Part shown: in pieces, positions 20,269 to 28,406 of the stretch
How positions within the stretch are numbered: position 1 is the first letter of the stretch
Layout of the letters: each line of letters begins with the position of its first letter
Assembly (NCBI RefSeq): GCF_002564105.1
Contig: NZ_PDBX01000001.1
Span: 868,001 to 932,000, forward strand
Length of the DNA: 64,000 nt
Direction: 5' to 3'
Source: Collimonas sp. PA-H2
GTDB lineage: Bacteria; Pseudomonadota; Gammaproteobacteria; Burkholderiales; Burkholderiaceae_D
Made by a program: the position numbers and the translations under genes
Notes under the pieces: generated by a model
The model's database searches: none
Seen by the model: only the letters and a program-made list of their open reading frames with translations
Told to the model about the DNA's origin: nothing

Positions 20269-21054
20269 ATGAACCCTGACGTTTCTTGCATCATTCCCTC
20301 TTTCAATGGCATGGAGCGGCTAGACGCCGCCGTGCAGTCGGCATTGAACCAGCAAGGAGTAAATGTAGAAGTCGTCATAGTAGACGACTGCAGCAATAAC
20401 GAAACACGCAACTTCATATTGGAACTGGCTCGCCGCGATGAGCGCATCAGGCCGTTTCTTCTGCCGGAAAATGGCGGGCAAAGTGCGGCGCGGAATATAG
20501 GGGCAATGATTGCGCGCGCTCCCTTTATCACGTTTCTGGATCAGGACGATGAGCACTGCGAAGGATGGTACGAAGCCGCAGTGGAGGTCTTTCGGTTGCA
20601 GCCGCAGCTGGGCGCGTTATCCGGACATGCGCGCGTGATGGATATCCCGGCGCGGTTCGGCATAGATGAGACCGACTTGAGGATCAGGGGCCTGAGCCTG
20701 GTGTTCATGACAAACGTCGTCTGTCGCCGCAGCGTGTTTCTGGCCTCTAGCGGCTTCCCCACGGCAGCGATCTGGCGCTCGCCCATTGCAGGTGAGGATG
20801 GCGTGTACCGCACTGCCTTGATGCGCCACTGGAATGGCGCGCGCTGCGACTTCCCTGCCCTCAGGCATTGGGCCAAGGAAGGCGGCACAACCGTGGGTTT
20901 TCTGGAACGCAGCAAGGTAGTCGACGATACAGTTCACATCGAAGCAACTGAACTCGAACGCAGTGGTGAATTACAGGCTGCTCTGGATGTATTCCTGGCC
21001 GACATCGCACGCATCGCGCGGGAATGTCAGTCATGTGCGGTTCGCCAAGAATGA
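20269..21054 (+). CDS. family 2 glycosyltransferase
   Basis: A 261-residue GT-A fold enzyme: CIIPSFNGMERLDAAVQSAL at the N-terminus, VVIVDDCSNNETRNFIL with the nucleotide-binding Asp pair, NGGQSAARNIGAMIARAPF, and the DxD-like metal site FLDQDDEH near residue 91. No membrane segment is present, so it acts on the cytoplasmic face. It is coupled by ATGA to the MepB-like gene. The sugar transferred is unknown, and no other polysaccharide genes adjoin it. Confidence 0.85.
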   Translation: MNPDVSCIIPSFNGMERLDAAVQSALNQQGVNVEVVIVDDCSNNETRNFILELARRDERIRPFLLPENGGQSAARNIGAMIARAPFITFLDQDDEHCEGWYEAAVEVFRLQPQLGALSGHARVMDIPARFGIDETDLRIRGLSLVFMTNVVCRRSVFLASSGFPTAAIWRSPIAGEDGVYRTALMRHWNGARCDFPALRHWAKEGGTTVGFLERSKVVDDTVHIEATELERSGELQAALDVFLADIARIARECQSCAVRQE

Positions 21055-21614
21055 CTGATTCCCTTTGTTTCATGCATCTGCCTCATTCTGCCTGGGCTGG
21101 CGCCGACGCTATCCATCGCGATCTGCTGGCCAGCAGGGATCTGGTGTATGACACTTGCCAGTTCACCAGTACAGAACCGCGGATGGAAGCGGAAAGCGCC
21201 GAGTACGGCGCCTATGCCTTCGAACTGAATGGCTTGGCCATGCGCTTTCGCACGGCCAAAATCACGCCCACCAAAACCGGACAATTCGTGACTCTGTGGA
21301 AGCGCGTCGGCAAAGGTCCGATCCAGCCTTACGACATGGCGGATGCAGTCGATTTTTTTATCGTATGCACGCGCACGGAGGAGTTTTTCGGACAATTCGT
21401 TTTTCCAAAATCGGTATTGCGCGCGCAGGATGTGGTTTCTGAAAACGGCGCCGGCGGCAAGCGCGCTATGCGCGTCTATCCGCCTTGGGACCTGGCCACC
21501 AACCGGCAGGCGCAAAAAACCCAGGCCTGGCAGCTAGCCTATTTCCTGGAGCTGCCGCACAGCGGCGCCATAGACTACGAACGGGCACGCTTGCTGTATC
21601 GTCAAGAGCGATAA
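21051..21614 (+). CDS. MepB-family protein
   Basis: A 187-residue protein similar to MepB (DUF1801-unrelated, Staphylococcus mepRAB-associated family). The core ESAEYGAYAFELNGLAMRFR, AKITPTKTGQFVTLWKR and FFIVCTRTEEFFGQFVFPK match the family pattern, and the C-terminal WDLATNRQAQKTQAWQLAYF is also conserved. The ATG at 21051 overlaps the glycosyltransferase stop, so I prefer it to the upstream ATG at 21024. The molecular role of MepB is not known. Pairing with a glycosyltransferase is unusual. Confidence 0.72.
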   Translation: MTDSLCFMHLPHSAWAGADAIHRDLLASRDLVYDTCQFTSTEPRMEAESAEYGAYAFELNGLAMRFRTAKITPTKTGQFVTLWKRVGKGPIQPYDMADAVDFFIVCTRTEEFFGQFVFPKSVLRAQDVVSENGAGGKRAMRVYPPWDLATNRQAQKTQAWQLAYFLELPHSGAIDYERARLLYRQER

Positions 21615-21767
21615 TAATTTCAAGCAGCAATCATCAGGAGCACGGGCGCAAACAAGCGTCCTCCGTTACCGCTGCCGACCACGGCGGCTGCGGCTTTAAA
21701 ACCACATACTGCATGATGGCATCGCACCGTGGCACTAGGGAACTGCCGATTTCTGTATCATTCCCCC

Positions 21768-23411
21768 ATGCCAATGTTCCAAAGCATCAAGTTCCGCCTG
21801 ATTGGCCTCGGTATCCTGATTATCGCGGCCGGCATCGGCTTGCGCCTGTTTTTTGCGCTGCCTTTTGCCCAAGGCTTGCTGCGCGACGAGGTGGCGGCCC
21901 AGCAATTGTCGGTGGCGTCGTATGTCGCGCGCGACATCGGCCATAGCATCCAGGCGCGCCGCGCGCTGCTCGCCGAACTGAGTTCGGTGCTGCCGCCGGC
22001 GCTGCTGTCGAAGCCGGAACAGCTGACGGCCTGGCTGCGTGAACGGCAGCGCATCAATCCCTTGTTCAACAGCGGCTTGCTGGTGGTGCGGCCGGACGGC
22101 AACGGGCTGCTGGCGGAATATCCGACAGTGGCCGGACGCGGCAGCCTGGTGTTTTCCGATGCCGACTGGTTCGGCGCGGCGCTGCAGGCCGATGCGCCGG
22201 TGATGGGGCGGCCGCGGCGCGGACGCGCCAACGGCGAGCCGATCATGATCATGGCGGCGCCGGTGCGCAACAGCGCGCGCCAGGTAGTGGCGGTGCTGGC
22301 CGGCGTGGTGGTGCTGAACACACCCGGCTTTCTCGACCGTCTGCAGGAAACCCGGCTCGGCGCCGGCGGCGGCTTCCTGCTGGTGTCGCCGGCCGACAAA
22401 CTGTTCGTCGGCGCCAGCGATCCGGCGATGGTGCTGACGCCGACCCCGCCACCCGGCGTCAACCTGCTGCACGACCGTGCCATGGCCGGTTACCGTGGCA
22501 CCGGCATCACCATCAACGCCAAGGGCGTGGAAGAACTGTCGGCGATGGTGACGGTGCCCGGCACCGGCTGGTTCGTGGTGGCGCGCATCCCGACCGCCGA
22601 GGTATTCCATCCAATTAACGCCATGCTCGGCTTCTATCTGCGCAACACGCTGGCGATCGTCGCCGGCATGATCATCATCATGCTGCTGCTGTTGCCGCGC
22701 ACTTTGCGGCCGCTGACCGATGCCGCCCATGCGATGCGCGAGATGGCGGACGGCAAGCGCCAGCTGGCGCCGCTGCCGGTACAGCGGCACGACGAGGTCG
22801 GCAGCCTGGTGCTCGGTTTCAATTACCTGGTGGAGCGGCTGCGCGACAAGGAAGCGGCGCTCAAGGCGAGCGAGGCGCGCATGGCGTTCATGGCGCACCA
22901 CGATGCGCTGACCGGCCTGTGCAACCGGGCCATGCTGGAAGACCGTCTGCAGCAGGCGATGGCGCGGGCGCAGCGCGACGGTTCTCATTTTGCCTTGCTG
23001 TTTTGCGATCTCGATGATTTCAAGCCGATCAACGACGTCTTCGGCCACGAGGCCGGCGACGCCATCCTGCGCCAGGTGGCGGCGCGCCTGCTGGACGAAC
23101 GCCGCAGCACAGATACCGTGGCGCGCCTGGGCGGCGATGAATTTGTCGTCTTGCTGAGCGATCTCAGCGATGCGCGCGAGGGCGCGATCAGCGTCGCCCG
23201 GCAATTGCTGGATGCGATCGGCATCCCGTTCAATATCGACGGCCAGCTGTTCGAACTGAGCGCTTCGATCGGTATTGCCTTGCATGCGCAGGCTGGGATT
23301 TCCACTTCGCAGCTGATGTCACAGGCCGATATCGCCATGTATCAGGCCAAGCGGGCGGGAAAGAATGAGTATTGTGTGTTCGAGGAGTCGCTGGAGCCCT
23401 TTCGCGTTTAG
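21768..23411 (+). CDS. membrane diguanylate cyclase with periplasmic sensor domain
   Basis: A 547-residue protein. A first transmembrane helix at residues 8-28 and a second near 305-325 enclose a periplasmic double-Cache-like sensor domain. A HAMP-like linker (PRTLRPLTDAAHAMREMADG) follows, then a GGDEF domain. The catalytic signature is the intact GGDEF (about residue 455), and an RSTD five residues before it fits the RxxD inhibitory site, so product-inhibited c-di-GMP synthesis is expected. There is no EAL domain. The ATG at 21768 removes 13 unlikely residues encoded from a GTG at 21729. The sensor's ligand is unknown. Confidence 0.87.
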   Translation: MPMFQSIKFRLIGLGILIIAAGIGLRLFFALPFAQGLLRDEVAAQQLSVASYVARDIGHSIQARRALLAELSSVLPPALLSKPEQLTAWLRERQRINPLFNSGLLVVRPDGNGLLAEYPTVAGRGSLVFSDADWFGAALQADAPVMGRPRRGRANGEPIMIMAAPVRNSARQVVAVLAGVVVLNTPGFLDRLQETRLGAGGGFLLVSPADKLFVGASDPAMVLTPTPPPGVNLLHDRAMAGYRGTGITINAKGVEELSAMVTVPGTGWFVVARIPTAEVFHPINAMLGFYLRNTLAIVAGMIIIMLLLLPRTLRPLTDAAHAMREMADGKRQLAPLPVQRHDEVGSLVLGFNYLVERLRDKEAALKASEARMAFMAHHDALTGLCNRAMLEDRLQQAMARAQRDGSHFALLFCDLDDFKPINDVFGHEAGDAILRQVAARLLDERRSTDTVARLGGDEFVVLLSDLSDAREGAISVARQLLDAIGIPFNIDGQLFELSASIGIALHAQAGISTSQLMSQADIAMYQAKRAGKNEYCVFEESLEPFRV

Positions 23412-23500
23412 CGCAAGGGCTGGCATGCTGCAGAGTGGGCAAATTTTGCCCATGCGCTATCGCGATGCGCACGCGTGGGCACAGATGCCCACGCTACGGT
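23412..23500. other. convergent intergenic hairpins
   Basis: Two small hairpins lie between the convergent stops: GGGCAAAATTTTGCCC-like near 23436-23452, and CGTGGGCACAGATGCCCACG near 23474-23494. The second resembles one arm of the dispersed GTAGGGTGGGC family. Either could end transcription in both directions, although only a weak T-rich tail is present. Confidence 0.45.
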
Positions 23501-23941
23501 TTATTTCTTGGCAGGAGCCGGTTTGTCATCCAGCTGGAAGCCGCAGACGAATTTCATCATCACTTCGGCGACCGATCCGGCAGCCGGTTTGACATAGGTG
23601 GAGTTTTTCAGGGCGTCGCTGTGATCGACCTTGGCGCCGCCGCCGTCGAGTTCAGCAAACAAGATTTCCTTGCTCAGGCGCAGGGTCTTGGCCTTGCAAT
23701 CGTACTGGGTGAAATCCTGGTAAGACTGGAAAGTCGCCAGCGCCTTGGGGTCGCCGTCGTTCTTGCGTGGTTCCTTGAAGTTCCACATGGACCATGCTTC
23801 ACGAATGCCCTTGGTTTCCTTGATCGATGCCTGGTCCAGCTTCAGTTCGGAAGTATCGCTGGAACCGACGGATTGCCAGTCGGCGGCGTTGGCCGCTACA
23901 CAAGCGAGGCCGAGAGTCAGGGTGAGCGCTAATTTCTTCAT
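23501..23941 (-). CDS. exported surface-adhesin-E-like protein
   Basis: A 146-residue protein with signal peptide MKKLALTLTLGLACVAANA, followed by a mature region starting ADWQSVGSSDTSELKLD. It contains SMWNFKEPRKNDGD, a Cys pair (QYDCKAKTLRL and KFVCGFQLD) and a Lys/Pro-rich end. The pattern fits the Adhesin_E (surface-adhesin protein E) family of small secreted proteins, whose two Cys form a disulfide. The ATG at 23941 was chosen for the signal peptide. It is monocistronic; the role is unknown. Confidence 0.68.
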   Translation of the reverse strand: MKKLALTLTLGLACVAANAADWQSVGSSDTSELKLDQASIKETKGIREAWSMWNFKEPRKNDGDPKALATFQSYQDFTQYDCKAKTLRLSKEILFAELDGGGAKVDHSDALKNSTYVKPAAGSVAEVMMKFVCGFQLDDKPAPAKK

Positions 23942-24058
23942 GTGGTTTTCCTTATAAGGTGCGTGCAAGGTTCGACTTCGCATAGTAAACATTAATTCCC
24001 GCCGTGAGGCGGCGAATTGGTAACAAAATGAAAATCAAAAAACCCCGCACGCGGCGGT

Positions 24059-24221
24059 AATGCCGTTCAGTTAAGACTGAACGGCATTTTTATTTGCGGA
24101 GCTCGTAGGGTGGGCACTCCGTGCCCACGCGGACGGGCCGGGGCGCGTAGCCGGGGCACGAATGCCAGGGACACGAATATCCATGATACTGCGTGGGCAT
24201 GGAGCGCCCACCCTACGGCAG
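24059..24221 (+). repeat. GTAGGGTGGGC hairpin repeat, copy with terminator-like end
   Basis: Begins with a perfect hairpin, ATGCCGTTCAGT/ACTGAACGGCAT with a four-base loop and TTTTTATTT after it. Next comes the inverted core from GTAGGGTGGGCACTCCGTGC (about 24105) to GAGCGCCCACCCTAC (about 24216). It is the opposite orientation of the copy at 1978. The far-end hairpin is degenerate here. The first hairpin plus T-run could work as an intrinsic terminator for rightward transcripts. Confidence 0.78.
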
Positions 24222-24371
24222 CGATTTTCAGTAAGGAATGATTAGTTGTGTAGCAATTTTGTATCCGGCCAGTTGCTGTGCCCCTGCTTATGTGGTCGAA
24301 CTGATGGCGCTGCTGTTCGCATTCGGCGCGATAAGCGCTGCGGGCTTCCTGAGTTCGCGACAAAGCACCGG

Positions 24372-24521
24372 TAGGGTGGGTACTCCGTGCCCACGCGGAT
24401 AGGACGGGGGCGCGCAACCCGGGTGCGAATGCCCAGGGACGTAAATCTCCACGGCACTGCGTGGGCACGGAGTGCCCACCCTACGCCATGTCGTTCTGCC
24501 CTTACTGAACAGCATTACGCA
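24372..24521 (+). repeat. GTAGGGTGGGC hairpin repeat, second neighbouring copy
   Basis: Same orientation as the copy 150 bp upstream. It opens at GTAGGGTGGGTACTCCGTGC and closes with GAGTGCCCACCCTACGCCAT, then an end hairpin reading GTCGTTCTGCCCTTACTGAACAGC. The ATGCCGTTCAG hairpin at its left end is absent. The 150 bp between the two copies hold no gene I can support. Confidence 0.75.
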
Positions 24522-24570
24522 CGCGGCCGGGCTTTTTGTCAGCAGCGCTGATTTGCTGCTGGGAATCGGC

Positions 24571-24861
24571 TTAGCCCTTAGGTTTCGACAGGCATTGCTT
24601 CATGAATGCCTTGCGGTCGTCGCCCTTTTTACCGCTGGCGTCGACATTGCATGACTTCATTTTTTCCTGCTGTGTCATGGGAGCGGCGGCTGCCGGCTTT
24701 GTGCTCAGGCAATCTTTCATGAAAGCCTTGCGGTCATCGCCCGCTTTGCCGGCGGCGTCCTTGTTGCAGGTTGCCATCTTGCTTTGCTGCGTATTTGCGG
24801 CAAATGCTGGATTAAAGATAAAGCAGCAAGCGAGCAGTGCCAGAGCTGACATTTTTTTCAT
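24571..24861 (-). CDS. PsiF-family exported protein
   Basis: A 96-residue protein with signal peptide MKKMSALALLACCFIFNPAFA and two copies of the PsiF repeat. Each repeat is about 32 residues, reading CNKDAAGKAGDDRKAFMKDC and CNVDASGKKGDDRKAFMKQC, each bounded by Cys. PsiF proteins are small periplasmic proteins first described as phosphate-starvation induced in E. coli. No Pho box could be identified by eye here. The ATG at 24861 was preferred because it starts the signal peptide. Confidence 0.85.
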   Translation of the reverse strand: MKKMSALALLACCFIFNPAFAANTQQSKMATCNKDAAGKAGDDRKAFMKDCLSTKPAAAAPMTQQEKMKSCNVDASGKKGDDRKAFMKQCLSKPKG

Positions 24862-25106
24862 GGTTTTCTCCGTTTCCAACAGTTGGGTTAGACCGCCCGA
24901 CCGAATGCAGTAAGGCTTGCTGCATTACAGCACGAAAATTGTCGGCTGCCAATATGTTAGCTATATGCATATGCGACGCCGGCATAAGAGCCTGTTTGCA
25001 TCGTTATCGCATAATGATATTCACAAATTGCATGACTCGTATGTGAAACCGAAATTGGATTAGTCATTTCAACATCTCTATACTGCAATGCAACATAGAA
25101 GACGAA

Positions 25107-25310
25107 ATGAAAGGGCAAATTATGATCTCTCCTCCACTGCCGATGTCGGCACGCTCCATCGCACACACAATGCAGGCGCAAGCGCGTCTGGAAGCACGCA
25201 AATTCAGCCACAAAAGCGCAGTTCAGCAAGAACCGGGTCTGCTCGACAAAATCCTGACGGTCTGGAGCGCGCCTTACAAAAGAATGAGCGGTTCCTTCCT
25301 GCGCTTCTGA
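25107..25310 (+). CDS. small hypothetical protein with its own terminator
   Basis: A 67-residue frame (MKGQIMISPPLPMSARSIAH start; SAPYKRMSGSFLRF end) without signal peptide or membrane helix. It is polar and basic with several Gln and Ser. A second in-frame ATG lies at 25122. It is supported by isolated position, coding-like composition and a strong intrinsic terminator 25 bp downstream of its stop. I do not recognise the family. Confidence 0.5.
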   Translation: MKGQIMISPPLPMSARSIAHTMQAQARLEARKFSHKSAVQQEPGLLDKILTVWSAPYKRMSGSFLRF

Positions 25311-25334
25311 TACAGAACGCCTGCTGTACCGACC

Positions 25335-25360
25335 AGCCCCGCCGCCTGCGGGGCTTTTTT
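25335..25360 (+). terminator. intrinsic terminator after the small gene
   Basis: The stem AGCCCCGC/GCGGGGCT with a five-base loop is followed by six T (25355-25360). Confidence 0.87.
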
Positions 25361-25390
25361 ATTGCCCGCAATAAAGCCAGCGATGCCGAG

Positions 25391-25475
25391 TTACCCACAG
25401 AAATTGTGCGCAAGCCTGTTGATAACCTTGCTGCTAACAATCCAAGCGCTTGATTTATATCGATTTTTAATGCCT
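25391..25475 (+). repeat. DnaA-box-like dispersed repeat, single copy
   Basis: Begins TTACCCACAGAAATTGTG and continues with CCTGTTGATAACCTTGCTGC and an AT-rich tail with GCTTGATTTATATCGATTTTT. It is the same unit as the three tandem copies at 35760 and the copy at 40176. The inverted partner of the first 9-mer is degenerate here. Confidence 0.68.
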
Positions 25476-25557
25476 GCATGCGGCCGGGTCAGAGAGCACG
25501 GCTGATACCTCGCTAACGCTTCGGTTGGCCCATGCCTGGCCTCCATATTTGCCACAG

Positions 25558-25627
25558 GCAAAAAAAAGCCCGCTCACCTTGCGGTTGCGGGCTGAATCCA
25601 AACCTTAGGAGGTGTTGGAGGAGACAG
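25558..25627 (-). ncRNA. candidate small RNA with anti-Shine-Dalgarno segment, copy 1
   Basis: Read leftwards, a C/T-rich single strand CTCCTCCAACACCTCC, complementary to ribosome binding sites, is followed by GGATTCAGCCCGC and a terminator hairpin (stem GCCCGC/GCGGGC, then seven T). A promoter is visible upstream on the same strand, with -10 TATAGT at 25638-25633 and CAGACA 17 bp before it. This gives a transcript of about 67 nt. The layout resembles the Rfam family of betaproteobacterial toxic small RNAs; that assignment is from memory and unverified. A related unit lies at 30843. Confidence 0.55.
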
Positions 25628-25706
25628 GTGTAACTATATGGCAACGCAGCATGCGTGTCTGCTTTATTTACCTGATAACAGATATTCGATATTTATATAT
25701 CTCTCG

Positions 25707-25961
25707 TCATTTGCGCGATTCGTTATGCCCGCGACAGGCATCCGCGCGCGCCTTGCGCATGGCGCCGTCCTTGCAACGCATGACGCTGTGCGTATTCATG
25801 CGGTGATTGCCGTCGTAAAAAGATTCCTGGCGGCGGTCGTTCCTGGCGTCCGGATGGCCTTCCAGTCCCACGCCCGGCTGCGGCCGCATCGGCGCATCCT
25901 GCGCATGCGCCACGGGGGCAATCGCCAGCAACAGCGCCAGCATGCTCAATAGCTTCTTCAT
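25707..25961 (-). CDS. small exported protein, unknown function
   Basis: An 84-residue protein with signal peptide MKKLLSMLALLLAIAPVAHA. The mature part is short, charged and rich in Arg, Asp and Asn (RPQPGVGLEGHPDARNDRRQ). It contains a single Cys pair (VMRCKDGAMRKARADACRG) reminiscent of the Cys-bounded basic motif of PsiF-like proteins. The ATG at 25961 follows GAAAGGTTCG. Possible paralogue of small periplasmic stress proteins; the role is unknown. Confidence 0.62.
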   Translation of the reverse strand: MKKLLSMLALLLAIAPVAHAQDAPMRPQPGVGLEGHPDARNDRRQESFYDGNHRMNTHSVMRCKDGAMRKARADACRGHNESRK

Positions 25962-26081
25962 ATATCGAACCTTTCGCAATGAATTCATCAACAAAGGAAT
26001 TTCTGCTACCGCATCACACCGATTCAACGACCTGGATTCGAGTCTTGTCCAAGCCGATACGTTCCGTTCTCCAATGACTTC

Positions 26082-27095
26082 TTATGGAGATTGAGTGCAT
26101 AAGGCCCGATACAGCGCATCACCACGCCAGGACTGCAAGGTAGCCCCCTCGGCGGCATGGATCAGCGCCGTGATGCGGCGATTGGCCGGGGCATCCTTGC
26201 CCAGCGACCGCGCCAGGCCGACAATCGCCCCATTCAGGTAATCGACTTCGGTCAGGCACCCTGCCCGCAAGTCTTCCCACATCGAGGAACGCGCTTGCGG
26301 ATCGATTTTCAGCATGGCTGCGGCGACCCGCTTGAACAGCGCATCGGGCAAGCGCAGCAGCAGCGGCAGCAGTTGCGGCGCGACCCGGGCGATTTTTGCC
26401 GGACGGATGCCGGCCGCGCGCAGCAGCCGCAGCGCTTCCTCGATCAGCAAGGCCAGGCAGCGCCGGTAGGCGCTTTGCGACAACTCGGTTTTGAGCGGCA
26501 GATCGGACAGCGCATTCACGGCATTGTTCAGGTTCAGCAGCAGCTTGCCCCATTGGACGGCGTCAAAGTCGGCGCACAGCTGGATCGGCAGATGGGCCTG
26601 GCTGAAGACGGCTTGCCATGGCTCCAGCGCGGCGCTGGCTTCGACCATCAGCTGGCCGCCGCTGCCGCGATGGAAGCGGCTGCCCTCCATCTGCACCACG
26701 TTGAACGGCACCATGCCCGCCAATACCTGCCAGCCCGGCAAGGCGCTGCGCAACACAGCAGCATTGCCGACGCCGTTCTGCAGGCTGACGACCAGCGCCG
26801 ACGGCCTGGCGTGCTGCGCGATGATGGCAGCGGCAGCGGCGCTGTCGGCGCTCTTGACTGTGACCAGGATCAGTTGCGCATCAGTCAGCGCAAACGGATT
26901 CTCTTGGTAGGGAAAGCCGGCCGCGGCCAGCTGTTGCCGGCGGCCGTCGAGATCGCTCAGCAGCACGCCCTGGCTGGCGATCTGCTGGCGCGTGCGGGCG
27001 CGGCCTATCATGACCACATCGGCGCCGGCGGCATGCAGCGAGGCGCCGATATAGACGCCGACCGAGCCGGCGCCAAACACTGCGATCCTGGCCAT
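26082..27095 (-). CDS. 2-dehydropantoate 2-reductase family oxidoreductase
   Basis: A 337-residue ApbA/PanE-type NADPH-dependent reductase. The N-terminal Rossmann motif is MARIAVFGAGSVGVYIGASL, QLILVTVKSADSAAAAAII lies near residue 75, VSLQNGVGNAAVLRSAL contains the conserved Asn, and the C-terminal helical domain includes WGKLLLNLNNAVNALSDLP with the catalytic Lys. It may make pantoate for coenzyme A or be a paralogue with another 2-keto-acid substrate; many Burkholderiales carry several. The ATG at 27095 overlaps the stop of the DUF962 gene (TGATG), so the two are coupled. A TTG one codon earlier is less likely. Confidence 0.84.
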   Translation of the reverse strand: MARIAVFGAGSVGVYIGASLHAAGADVVMIGRARTRQQIASQGVLLSDLDGRRQQLAAAGFPYQENPFALTDAQLILVTVKSADSAAAAAIIAQHARPSALVVSLQNGVGNAAVLRSALPGWQVLAGMVPFNVVQMEGSRFHRGSGGQLMVEASAALEPWQAVFSQAHLPIQLCADFDAVQWGKLLLNLNNAVNALSDLPLKTELSQSAYRRCLALLIEEALRLLRAAGIRPAKIARVAPQLLPLLLRLPDALFKRVAAAMLKIDPQARSSMWEDLRAGCLTEVDYLNGAIVGLARSLGKDAPANRRITALIHAAEGATLQSWRGDALYRALCTQSP

Positions 27096-27550
27096 CAATA
27101 AGCGATGTGCAGGCGGCGATACAGGAAGCCCAGCACGAACAAGGGACCGATCAGCAGGAAGCGCAGGTCATCGAAGAAGGACGGCTTCTTGCCCTCGATC
27201 TTGTGGCCGATGAACTGCCCGATCCAGGCCAGCACGAACACCGTGATCGACAGCGGCAGCACCCATTGAGGCGGCAACAGGTAGAGCAGCGCCAGCATCG
27301 CTGCCGACATCAGCAGCATGCCAACGGCGAACGGCACCGACAGCGAAAAATAGTACAGCATGGCAGCCAGCGCCCCGGCCAGCGCTACCCAGGGATGGAT
27401 CGCCCACAGCAAACCCAGCAGCGTGAAGACGATCACCGGCACGCAGATGAAGTGGATCACTTCATTCACCGGGTTCAGGTGGCTTTCGGAATATTTGGCG
27501 AGCAGGTTGTCGATAGCCCGGTCGGTTAACGGCTGTGTGTTCTGGTTCAT
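27095..27550 (-). CDS. DUF962 (Mpo1-like) membrane protein
   Basis: A 151-residue membrane protein with four hydrophobic segments. It starts MNQNTQPLTDRAIDNLLAKY and has SESHLNPVNEVIHFICVP, containing the His of the first family motif, and WIGQFIGHKIEGKKPSFFDD with the second, followed by LIGPLFVLGFLY. Yeast Mpo1 is an Fe-dependent 2-hydroxy fatty acid dioxygenase; bacterial members are assumed to share the fold, with conserved His as metal ligands. Coupled to the PanE-like gene downstream. Confidence 0.83.
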   Translation of the reverse strand: MNQNTQPLTDRAIDNLLAKYSESHLNPVNEVIHFICVPVIVFTLLGLLWAIHPWVALAGALAAMLYYFSLSVPFAVGMLLMSAAMLALLYLLPPQWVLPLSITVFVLAWIGQFIGHKIEGKKPSFFDDLRFLLIGPLFVLGFLYRRLHIAY

Positions 27551-27588
27551 AAAGGTCTCCGTTCTTGGTATACGACCATCTTAGACCA

Positions 27589-28356
27589 TCATTTTTCCTC
27601 GCGCTTGAACGCAATCGCCATCTTTTGCAGCTCCGAGGGGACTACTCCGAAGGTATTGCGGAAGGTGCGGCTCATGTGCGCCAGGTCGGCAAACCCGGCG
27701 GCGTGCGCGGCGTGCGTCATATTATCGCCGCGCGCCACCGCCTCCACCGCAGCCAACAGGCGCGACCACAGCAGATAGCGCGACAGCGACAGGCCAGTCT
27801 GCTGGCGGAACAGGTGGGTAAAGCGGCTGGCCGACAAATGCACGGCGGCGGCCAGTGCGGCGCCGTTGAGCGTATCGCGCGGATGGGCGGCGATGGCGGC
27901 CAGCGCCTGGCTGATGCGCTGGTCGAAACCCGGCTGTGCGCGCTCAAGCAAAGCGCTGCATGCCAGCCAGTCCTGGGTCAGCTGTTCAGCGCCCTGCAAA
28001 TCGAGGCCGCCAGTGCGCGCCACGGCCAAGCCGGCGCGCACTGGCGCGAAACCCTCGGCATTTCGATAGTCGGCCAGCAGCACGCTTTGCGCCGCCGGCG
28101 AGCGTTGCGGCAATTCGATGAACAGGTGCGCCAGCAGCGTAGACTCGCAATGGATCTGGTGCGGCTGGTTGGAAAAGAAAATGGCGGCGCGCGTGGTGGT
28201 CCACGGCAGCTCGGGCGACAGGCGGGCCTGGAACGGCGCATCCAGGCCCCAGGTCAGTTGGGTGGCGAAATGCGCGTGGAACTTCGAGTCGATGCCGGGC
28301 CCGATCACCAGGGAACGGCCGCGCCAGAGAAACAGATGCGAGTGTTGCTGATTCAT
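27589..28356 (-). CDS. AraC-family transcriptional regulator
   Basis: A 255-residue protein with an N-terminal cupin-like sensing domain (LFLWRGRSLVIGPGIDSKFH, AHFATQLTWGL) and a C-terminal pair of helix-turn-helix motifs. The first HTH is AAAVHLSASRFTHLFRQQTG and the second is AHAAGFADLAHMSRTFRNTF with the family ending GVVPSELQ. I chose the ATG at 28356 (MNQQHSHLFLW). The target is unknown; no divergent partner with a matching operator is obvious. Confidence 0.84.
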   Translation of the reverse strand: MNQQHSHLFLWRGRSLVIGPGIDSKFHAHFATQLTWGLDAPFQARLSPELPWTTTRAAIFFSNQPHQIHCESTLLAHLFIELPQRSPAAQSVLLADYRNAEGFAPVRAGLAVARTGGLDLQGAEQLTQDWLACSALLERAQPGFDQRISQALAAIAAHPRDTLNGAALAAAVHLSASRFTHLFRQQTGLSLSRYLLWSRLLAAVEAVARGDNMTHAAHAAGFADLAHMSRTFRNTFGVVPSELQKMAIAFKREEK

Positions 28357-28406
28357 CAGTGTTGCCGTCCTCGCAGGAAAACACGTCGGTGGACTGTAAC
28401 AGCCGA

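Noticed and set aside
20269..21614. Prophage or integrative element at the tRNA-Thr gene
   Set aside because: No integrase, phage structural gene or duplicated tRNA end was found downstream.
21735..23285. A 516-residue leftward open frame opposite the diguanylate cyclase gene
   Set aside because: Low-complexity Arg/Gln/His/Ala translation antisense to a gene with intact GGDEF signature; a by-product of GC-rich third positions.
23474..23494. Another full copy of the GTAGGGTGGGC element
   Set aside because: Only one short hairpin arm pair resembles the family; the outer repeats and the core are missing.
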